A stretch of 11,545 nucleotides of DNA, from assembly GCA_036939975.1 (NCBI GenBank), contig JALLPB010002279.1, positions 1 to 11,545 on the forward strand. Direction: 5' to 3'. Shown here piece after piece: positions 7,001-11,545 of the stretch; position 1 is the first letter of the stretch, and the number at the start of each line of letters is the position of its first letter. Source of the stretch: Cyclostephanos tholiformis. Taxonomy: Eukaryota > Bacillariophyta > Thalassiosirophyceae > Thalassiosirales > Thalassiosiraceae. Both the position numbers and the translations under genes were made by a program. The notes under the pieces were generated by a model. That model ran no database searches. It worked only from the letters and a program-made list of their open reading frames with translations, and was not told the DNA's origin.

Positions 7001-10000
7001 AGAAATGAATAAACTTGGATTATGATGACAGGTGATTTTCTTGTATATCCAAATGTGATTGTCTTGAAAGAAATTGTAAAAATGCCTTTTTGTCTTCAAA
7101 TGACTTGGCAGTTCTACGACTATCTCAGATTTGAATGTTTCACAAATGAGAGAGTTCATCTTAACTTGATCATCAGGTGAAATGGATTGCATGTTATAAT
7201 GTGGGAATGTAGACATCAACTTGCATGGGAAATAATACTGCCAACAGAGGGATGCAATAAGTGTCTCTGCTGATGGTGAGTCACTGATAGACTCATTGTC
7301 ACAGTTGTTGTTGATCACATGTCCAACAATGATCGGCACACCTAAACCTGTACAGATCATATGCAGACTGGCTCGATCACATCTATTTTCATTCAGACAA
7401 AGAGATGCTTGATGAAACTCTAAGGCTCCTTCAATGCAATCCAATGGGATGAGTTTCATGTCACAATTTGGCAAAGTAATTTCTCTAAAATGACATAACC
7501 TGATGTGTTGGTACAAATACTTGACATAAACTGGTGTGTGTATATCAAACAGTAGTGACAATTCCAAAAGCTTCATGATCATCATAACCATGGGGTCTTG
7601 AGGGAAGCTGGTGAGTAACTTTGGCTTTCTCTTAGGGATAACTGCATGATCCTGAAACTGATTCAGTGCCAAACTGGAGTTGACCAATTGTTGTGGGAAA
7701 TAACTCTCAGCATCAAAAGATGGATTGCACAGGAAGTTTTGCACATTATCTCCTATGTCATCCAAAATATGGTTTGTGGATGATGACTGTGCCACAATCG
7801 ATGGGTTGTTTGATGGATCTTTATCATTGTTTCTCAGATATTTCAACAGGAATGGAACAACAGCTTGGCATAAATTCTTTGCAATGTGCCACTTCTCATG
7901 AAGAGATGTTTCTTGCAACAACATCCCTGAGTGTGAAAGTGGTTTGTCCATTTTAATAACTCTTATAATGCTTGAAATGCATGTTTTGCTGAAATGATTG
8001 TCACGTAGGCACCTGTTAAGGATATTCCAGAATTTATCAGGAATAATAGGCTTCAAAGGAGTAGGTGTGTTGATATTTGCATGAAGATCAATCAGATTTT
8101 TGGGTGGTTGATTAGTTGGATTGTACCTGGATTCATCATGAAGCCATTTTGCAACATATTTCAACTTGGTCTGTCCACCAAGGCCTGTGAATGTCATGAT
8201 GGCATTAACAACAGCTCTGAGCCAATCGTAGCATCTATTGCCACAGTATATGTCACAAAATCTAACAGCTGCTCTGAACCTTGTCATTGATTGTAATTGG
8301 TCAATCAGGAATAATATTTTGGAATAAACAAGCTCACTATGAATTGTGTTCAGGGTAAGTTTGTGGTTACCTGAAATGATGAGTTCGTGTATGGCTATCT
8401 GAACGTGTGCCAAAATATCAGTGAGGTGACCATGGCACCTGATTACATTACCAATGGTACTACCTCCATTGGGTCTCACCGAAACCTCCAGTCTTGCACA
8501 TATACCATTGTTGTGGACAAATTTCATGGCACCACCACAGAGTTTCAACATGAGATTAGAAAATCTCTGGAGGTGTATCATCGAAGATTGAGGTAGATCA
8601 TTCATTTGCTTGAATGTGAGAGGCAATTGATTGCGCCTCTGTGTCAAATAGTGTGAAATGGTGGAGTAAAATTTTATGCTGTAGATTGTGTTTGCATCAA
8701 TTTCAATATGATAAGGACTTGTGTTGCAAATGGATGAGGGATGATAGACTTGTGAAAGCAACACATTTCTTGTTTGACCTTGGGTTGGAATAAAACTCGA
8801 ATCAGATGAATTTCCATTGTCTTCAGTTTTTGATTCTTCCAAAAAGAGAGGTAATTTTATTTTCGAGGACTTTGTCCATTCTGTCTGCCTCAGTCGAACT
8901 GACCCTTTCTGCTTTCTGTCCACTCTATCATTTTGAGTGTGTATTGAGTGAAGTGCCCAGGTCTCTGGTAACATCGAATCAACAAATGTACGATTCCTGC
9001 CTCTCTCTGATATTTGCTCGTATGAACATTGAATCAGGTCATTTTTTGTTGTTGGAATGTTGAAAGCAATATCAACCTGCATGATCTCAACAGACACTCC
9101 TTGTATGTCCCTAATTTTATTGACCTTGTGGAACATTTTCTGAATTGGACATTGCCCATCACCATCATACTCCATCTTGTGCCTAGTTCCAATATCGGCA
9201 ACATGAAGAACATACTTATTTATTCCTGAAACAAAACAACTGTCAAGGATGGCATCTATAACAACACCATATGGGGGTTTGTTTGCTGCATTACTGGGGT
9301 CAAAGCATATGTCTATATTTGAAGACATCTCCATTGGATACTGTTGTGGATATTCACAAACATTGGATATGATGTGCTTTCTACATGAGCTGTGAACGGC
9401 AATCTTGACAGGACCAGAGATGACCAGTGACTCCTCACACATGAATTTATTCCCAATGTTTGTGGATAACAGATGCTGACATCCTTTGCTTCTGGTGCTA
9501 CCAAATATGCTGTCTTTGTTCACAGCCCCAATGGCCACAGAAGGTAGCGATATACTGGACAAGCTGCTTCCAAAACAATAAAGAAATATTTTGATTGCCT
9601 CTCTCACATAAGCTTCCATTTTATCTGCTACAATAAGAAAGCTGAAAGCATCACAGTCAGCAGTTATTTTTTTTTCAGGTGTGATGGTGAATGTATCTGA
9701 TAACATTTTCACACAACCACTGAGTATTTTTTTCCTACATTCAGAGTTATCTGTTTGTTTGGAACACCTGAAATTTGGCATAATACCAAAACAAAAAGTC
9801 ATCAGAATCGGGATGAGCACCCATTGGACTAACTTTTGCATGAGTTGCATATTTACCATACACTGGGAATGTTTCCTCCCGTACTGGAACCAACACAATT
9901 TGTGTTGACGCTGGGAATTTCTGGTGTCATGGTTGCAGGGTTTTGTTGACAAAAACAAATGGAGAGACAAAAAATGGAAGAGCAAATTAGGTGGATCTTT

Positions 10001-10051
10001 AAAAAAAATTATGAGAACAATTTGGTAACAACACAAATTAAATAGTTGCAT
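4067..10051 (-). CDS. giant protein with C-terminal Ulp1/C48-type cysteine protease domain
   Basis: A single 1994-residue frame runs from ATG 10051-10049 to TAA 4069-4067 with no intron needed. About residues 1745-1960 form a Ulp1/SENP-like peptidase, the fold that cleaves SUMO or related ubiquitin-like tags. It has the entry motif W1758-LSD, catalytic H1827 followed by W1828, the oxyanion Gln (Q1904) and the nucleophile in DDC1910-GIF. The third triad position, 17 residues after the His as in Ulp1, is N1844 (LWNSS) instead of Asp. Before it lie a coiled-coil-like stretch (about 1549-1580) and a basic linker with NKKRK (1646-1650) and NKRKR (1675-1679), likely nuclear-localisation signals. 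Residues about 1290-1420 resemble a decayed copy of the same fold. The first ~1250 residues are not recognised. The first ATG has a weak context (T at -3); M65 or M68 (9859, 9850) may be the real start, and is followed by a hydrophobic run (about residues 75-92). CpG is strongly depleted across the gene. Role in a mobile element or host SUMO pathway is inference. Confidence 0.85.
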   Translation of the reverse strand: MQLFNLCCYQIVLIIFFKDPPNLLFHFLSLHLFLSTKPCNHDTRNSQRQHKLCWFQYGRKHSQCMVNMQLMQKLVQWVLIPILMTFCFGIMPNFRCSKQTDNSECRKKILSGCVKMLSDTFTITPEKKITADCDAFSFLIVADKMEAYVREAIKIFLYCFGSSLSSISLPSVAIGAVNKDSIFGSTRSKGCQHLLSTNIGNKFMCEESLVISGPVKIAVHSSCRKHIISNVCEYPQQYPMEMSSNIDICFDPSNAANKPPYGVVIDAILDSCFVSGINKYVLHVADIGTRHKMEYDGDGQCPIQKMFHKVNKIRDIQGVSVEIMQVDIAFNIPTTKNDLIQCSYEQISERGRNRTFVDSMLPETWALHSIHTQNDRVDRKQKGSVRLRQTEWTKSSKIKLPLFLEESKTEDNGNSSDSSFIPTQGQTRNVLLSQVYHPSSICNTSPYHIEIDANTIYSIKFYSTISHYLTQRRNQLPLTFKQMNDLPQSSMIHLQRFSNLMLKLCGGAMKFVHNNGICARLEVSVRPNGGSTIGNVIRCHGHLTDILAHVQIAIHELIISGNHKLTLNTIHSELVYSKILFLIDQLQSMTRFRAAVRFCDIYCGNRCYDWLRAVVNAIMTFTGLGGQTKLKYVAKWLHDESRYNPTNQPPKNLIDLHANINTPTPLKPIIPDKFWNILNRCLRDNHFSKTCISSIIRVIKMDKPLSHSGMLLQETSLHEKWHIAKNLCQAVVPFLLKYLRNNDKDPSNNPSIVAQSSSTNHILDDIGDNVQNFLCNPSFDAESYFPQQLVNSSLALNQFQDHAVIPKRKPKLLTSFPQDPMVMMIMKLLELSLLFDIHTPVYVKYLYQHIRLCHFREITLPNCDMKLIPLDCIEGALEFHQASLCLNENRCDRASLHMICTGLGVPIIVGHVINNNCDNESISDSPSAETLIASLCWQYYFPCKLMSTFPHYNMQSISPDDQVKMNSLICETFKSEIVVELPSHLKTKRHFYNFFQDNHIWIYKKITCHHNPSLFISTTDKIIDESDDLYVILDKCFNKNGTQHGDDMRANLHFCLKGKSMDAPIHSFFLNNNGTSNTNFCQLNTLSELQSEKKFLLLEHEDTPMGDRSFSNMCPDIIVPCTSLLYESSIFLIDKGENKSYLHLFDKNSSKVVTYAYSNADSLPPTRLKCYIFIKDGTKFSFIQFKSSKLSSSIVVQNHNTRWPFNLDNAEKLYSYSQHPHGRVCPAKSITESLKKLLTSPNVNHEQFRTNLNKNDPLDVLHYLNEFNTSCSHLQLNFIFCGTIVSRMKNIGIESLTYLVSMIQESDYTNLPHTVICPILCLKYKLWIAVWEEESAEKKTFFYCYDSRHERVACQVIEHHYAYLPCQSHILYIKSSKSKSFGYWHQDKLNPFTHPEFQYNFAIMLTCKFSYLDDPLKNKVLTWFREKLCMIIVHEYEISNNNQKNRFLFHDGKKPTLVPIQLLNKNGFILQHCLLVFYPFDEKKQTYFGLFVHTQLPRELVNGKRTEILELLKDEYLPSKYSLEGISIHQRSDFATSFYQIVHMYIAQMSKDVNEFKQNLSKLSQESDLVSKSKNWIASLISDPVKDGCLQSFIPQWLLQIAFSEETFQDSTKNGDHKRKNPMAQYDQLSSNDRSKNSQEFHQTKNKKRKESIAAHLHVSNLSTHSTQLPPSSSNKRKRLHNVANHTVTNHMSRYSSASILNIFGHSGNFNDNDFKKFVEHISRLTKEQTKMSKILVAKAQNKSICADEFESLIESGWLSDTIIDFMGMILKKNNQDVHVFTTHFMAKLIPDNTMKSFNYSEVSRWHKKIHVKVKFLYVPIHHHQNHWILCRVDFSKKEIYLWNSSSSITQNMIYLEAMKNYIQLVAKSVNELSNNDVKENTMIVNQWNGNWIIDDRSMLSPQQGNYDDCGIFTILNMSLLMSGVELSEYSYSQFEINARNTRRRIAQIIFKNIAWNDFVSNNIQDKKWMSFINDMKSKLSPSSWKWVNQTISH

Positions 10052-10190
10052 AAATATTGTTCACAAAATTCAAAAGCAACCTAACACATTCAACATGCAT
10101 ACACAAGAGATTTGAAATCATCGTCATCTTCCAACCCCCAAAAATATCTAGCGGGGAAAAGGAAACGACAAGACTAGGTACCCAACACAT
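10052..10190. other. spacer holding a duplicated 3' end of the upstream gene
   Basis: This 139-bp gap between the stop of the 389-residue gene and the first ATG of the giant gene is mostly filled by a copy of the last codons of the former (10083-10174). No AATAAA on the minus strand was found between the stop at 10191 and about 9860, so how the upstream transcript ends is unclear; a shared or read-through transcript is possible. Confidence 0.5.
10083..10174 (-). repeat. downstream copy of the 3' coding end (pseudo-terminus)
   Basis: This 92-bp stretch matches 10184-10275 at 82 of 92 positions with no gaps, offset by 101 bp. Read in the corresponding frame it still encodes a C-terminus like that of the 389-residue protein (FLFPARYFW, an acidic run, then FKSL, ending AC) and closes with the same TGA. 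Seven residue changes against one silent codon change separate the copies, so the copy is not being kept the same at protein level. It could be a decaying tandem duplication or, less likely, an alternative last exon; the minus strand just before it reads CCTAG, a possible acceptor. Confidence 0.85.
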
Positions 10191-10275
10191 TCAACATGCA
10201 AACTCAAGAGATTTGAAATCATTGTCGTTGTCCAATACCCAAAAATATCTAGCCGGGAAAAGGAAAGGACAAGAC
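10184..10275 (-). repeat. coding partner of the 92-bp duplication
   Basis: This is the copy inside the gene: it covers the last ~26 codons of the 389-residue protein, its TGA (10193-10191) and seven bases beyond. Its partner lies 101 bp further downstream in the transcribed direction. Confidence 0.85.
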
Positions 10276-11360
10276 CAGCCTTGATGAAAGGGTGGTGATC
10301 GTTTGGTATAGGAGAAATTCTTGTCCTGTTGTTGCTTTCTCTTAATTTGAAATCGCCTTTGTTTTTCACAGTTACTTGCCAATTTCATTGCTTCCCTCAC
10401 CAACAAAGATGCTTTTTTAGCATTTGTTCTAAATGCATGAATAAATTCATATTCTTTCTCAAGGTTAGTATTAATTTGATGATTGGAGGAGAGGAAGACA
10501 TTCGTCGATTGAATTGTAGTTGCATGTCCAATAATACATGCCAAAATTCGATCAAAAACAAGATGAATGGGGACGGGAGCAATATGTTGTTCTTCCAATT
10601 TCCATGTTTCATACAAATATCTGCATGGTAGATGATGTATGTATGGAAATGTTGGTAAAAAATTATGATTGCAACATTCTTCATTGTCGATGGTACCATC
10701 TAAGTAATTAGGAAGAGTGAGAAGATCAGATAAGAACAATGCATTGCTTTCCTCCCATAATGCAAAGCTGTTGAGATTGAAATAATCTCTGTGTAAATTG
10801 ATCACAAAAGAAGACCGAATAAATAGTGCGCCTGGACTGAAATGAGGATATTCAACAGAGATACTTCCGTGGTGCTGTTTTTCCAAGATTTCCGAGAAGG
10901 ATTTATACTCCTGAGCAATGTTCTTCAGAGAGTCCAGTGTCTGTTGATCGAATAAAGAGCCCAATCTGCGTTCAGTCAGTGCTGTGATCAATTTGAACCA
11001 TTTTGAAACATTTTTGAGTGTTTTTTTACCAAGATTCTCAGTATTGGCAGACTCCAGAATGATTCGTGACACTTTCAACAGCATTGCAGATTGTATTTCA
11101 AAAGGATTCATAAGATAGTTTGCATGACCAGAGAAATATTCTGCTTCGTACTTAATCGAGTAGTCAGCAAACATCTCCGTGCAAATTTTGTTGAAAATTG
11201 ACTGCCACCGTAGTACACGCCTGTTAGAATCTTCCACTGAAAAACTGTTGTTGTTTTTTTTCCTGTTATCAGTGTCACACTTGAGTACAAACAATTGAGT
11301 TGCAACACCCGACAAGAAAAACACTGTGAGTGGATTGAATATAAAAATTGAATCTTCCAT
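10191..11360 (-). CDS. uncharacterised 389-residue protein
   Basis: The frame is open up to 11399, but the codon there is TTG. The first ATG is at 11360-11358 in a good context (GAACATGG: A at -3, G at +4), giving 389 residues, so I place the start there. The stop is TGA at 10193-10191. I do not recognise the family. The N-terminus (NPLTVFFLSGVATQLFVL) is hydrophobic and could be a signal anchor or simply a buried helix. The middle is mixed helical, with a Cys/His-containing patch ECCNHNF and IHHLPCRYLY. Near the C-terminus a basic cluster (EKQRRFQIKRKQQQDK) could be a nuclear-localisation signal or bind nucleic acid. It ends with an aromatic, acidic segment that is duplicated just after the stop. 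CpG density is intermediate between the giant gene and the dioxygenase-like gene. Coding status rests on length, same-strand arrangement and plausible start; function is unknown. Confidence 0.6.
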   Translation of the reverse strand: MEDSIFIFNPLTVFFLSGVATQLFVLKCDTDNRKKNNNSFSVEDSNRRVLRWQSIFNKICTEMFADYSIKYEAEYFSGHANYLMNPFEIQSAMLLKVSRIILESANTENLGKKTLKNVSKWFKLITALTERRLGSLFDQQTLDSLKNIAQEYKSFSEILEKQHHGSISVEYPHFSPGALFIRSSFVINLHRDYFNLNSFALWEESNALFLSDLLTLPNYLDGTIDNEECCNHNFLPTFPYIHHLPCRYLYETWKLEEQHIAPVPIHLVFDRILACIIGHATTIQSTNVFLSSNHQINTNLEKEYEFIHAFRTNAKKASLLVREAMKLASNCEKQRRFQIKRKQQQDKNFSYTKRSPPFHQGWSCPFLFPARYFWVLDNDNDFKSLEFAC

Positions 11361-11413
11361 GTTCAGACCACTGGCAAAAAATAATTGTGAGACAATCAAA
11401 ATTATGAGACCTT

Positions 11414-11447
11414 CTCCTCCTCCTCCTCCTCCTCCTCCTCCTCCTCC
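11414..11447. repeat. (TCC)n microsatellite
   Basis: About eleven uninterrupted CTC/TCC triplets. The minus (coding) strand is (GGA)n, a purine run able to form GGA-type quadruplexes or triplexes. It lies 54-87 bp before the ATG of the 389-residue gene, so it would be in its promoter or leader. Confidence 0.95.
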
Positions 11448-11448
11448 A

Positions 11449-11460
11449 CCTAACCCTAAC
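11449..11460. repeat. two interstitial telomere-like units
   Basis: CCTAACCCTAAC, that is GTTAGGGTTAGG on the minus strand, matches two units of the widespread TTAGGG telomere repeat and directly follows the microsatellite. With only two units and unrelated sequence after it, this is not a telomere end. A telo-box-like promoter element is an alternative reading. Confidence 0.6.
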
Positions 11461-11484
11461 TTATCTGATCACAAGTAAAAATAA

Positions 11485-11506
11485 GACTGATAAATCTAAA
11501 ACCAGG
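11485..11506. repeat. 22-bp motif shared with 3423-3444
   Basis: GACTGATAAATCTAAAACCA plus two bases differs from 3423-3444 at four positions. It lies 125-146 bp before the ATG of the 389-residue gene. Its partner lies before the 645-residue gene, so two of the four genes share it; no copy was seen before the other two. Confidence 0.5.
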
Positions 11507-11545
11507 CATTTGGTGTTTTGGCGGGACCGAAAAACGGACGAAATT

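Larger units (their letters stand above)
11361..11545. promoter_or_regulatory. 5' flank of the 389-residue gene
   Basis: It contains, going upstream from the gene: a TGAGACC heptamer (11405-11411), a (TCC)n microsatellite (11414-11447), two telomere-like units (11449-11460), and the 22-bp motif shared with 3423-3444 (11485-11506). No TATA box is clear. The clustering suggests a promoter region, but nothing here proves it. Confidence 0.4.

Noticed and set aside
11361..11399. Extension of the 389-residue protein to a 402-residue form
   Set aside because: The codon at 11399-11397 is TTG; a eukaryotic gene would be expected to start at the ATG at 11360, which also has the better context.
11449..11460. 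True telomere at the right edge
   Set aside because: Only two units are present and more than 80 bp of unrelated sequence follows.
1..11545. Polinton/Maverick or large DNA virus segment
   Set aside because: No DNA polymerase B, retroviral-type integrase, packaging ATPase or capsid protein can be seen; the protease has the Ulp1 W-L-x-D entry motif and is fused to a giant protein, unlike the small adenovirus-type protease. A location inside a larger element cannot be excluded.
1..11545. tRNA or rRNA genes
   Set aside because: No cloverleaf-forming stretch with A- and B-box motifs or rRNA-like conserved segment was noticed on either strand.

Overview
The window looks like nuclear DNA of a eukaryote, or DNA of a eukaryotic mobile element or virus-like genome; the lineage cannot be fixed from sequence alone. 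Pointers to eukaryotic origin are a SUMO-protease (Ulp1/C48) domain with monopartite nuclear-localisation-type basic clusters, AATAAA signals just after two of the stop codons, splice-site-like GTGAGT and pyrimidine-CAG elements, a short TTAGGG-type motif, strong CpG depletion in the largest gene, and no Shine-Dalgarno or operon-style overlaps. The DNA is AT-rich. TAA, TAG and TGA all end long reading frames, so the standard code fits.

All four convincing genes lie on the minus strand and each is a single uninterrupted reading frame. In transcription order (right to left) they are: (1) a 389-residue protein of unknown function (10191-11360); (2) a giant 1994-residue protein ending in a Ulp1-type cysteine protease domain (4067-10051); (3) a 645-residue protein of unknown function with a basic Ser/Pro-rich tail built from a 35-residue duplication (1326-3263); (4) a 306-residue protein whose C-terminal half resembles a 2-oxoglutarate/Fe(II) dioxygenase-type double-stranded beta-helix (235-1155).

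The spaces between genes are short except 3264-4066. That space holds a tandem array of about ten 49-bp units, a separate 56-bp spaced duplication, and a possible 5'-UTR intron for gene 3. A single diverged relative of the 49-bp unit lies at the left edge (about 119-149). A related 22-bp motif lies upstream of both gene 3 and gene 1. The right edge, upstream of gene 1, has a (TCC)n microsatellite followed by two telomere-like CCCTAA units. Between genes 1 and 2, the last ~80 bp of gene 1 is duplicated just beyond its own stop codon.

How the genes work together is inference. A Ulp1 protease next to a dioxygenase-like protein, plus large unannotated companion proteins on one strand, resembles the accessory gene set of some large eukaryotic DNA transposons such as the KDZ group. 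No transposase, integrase, polymerase or terminal inverted repeat is recognisable here, so the window may be the inside of a larger element or a piece of host genome. The strongest unexplained signals are the 49-bp array, in which every unit reads on the transcribed strand as an acceptor, a 10-nt micro-exon and a donor, the apparently degenerate second protease-like region in the giant protein, and the sharp change in CpG density along the window.
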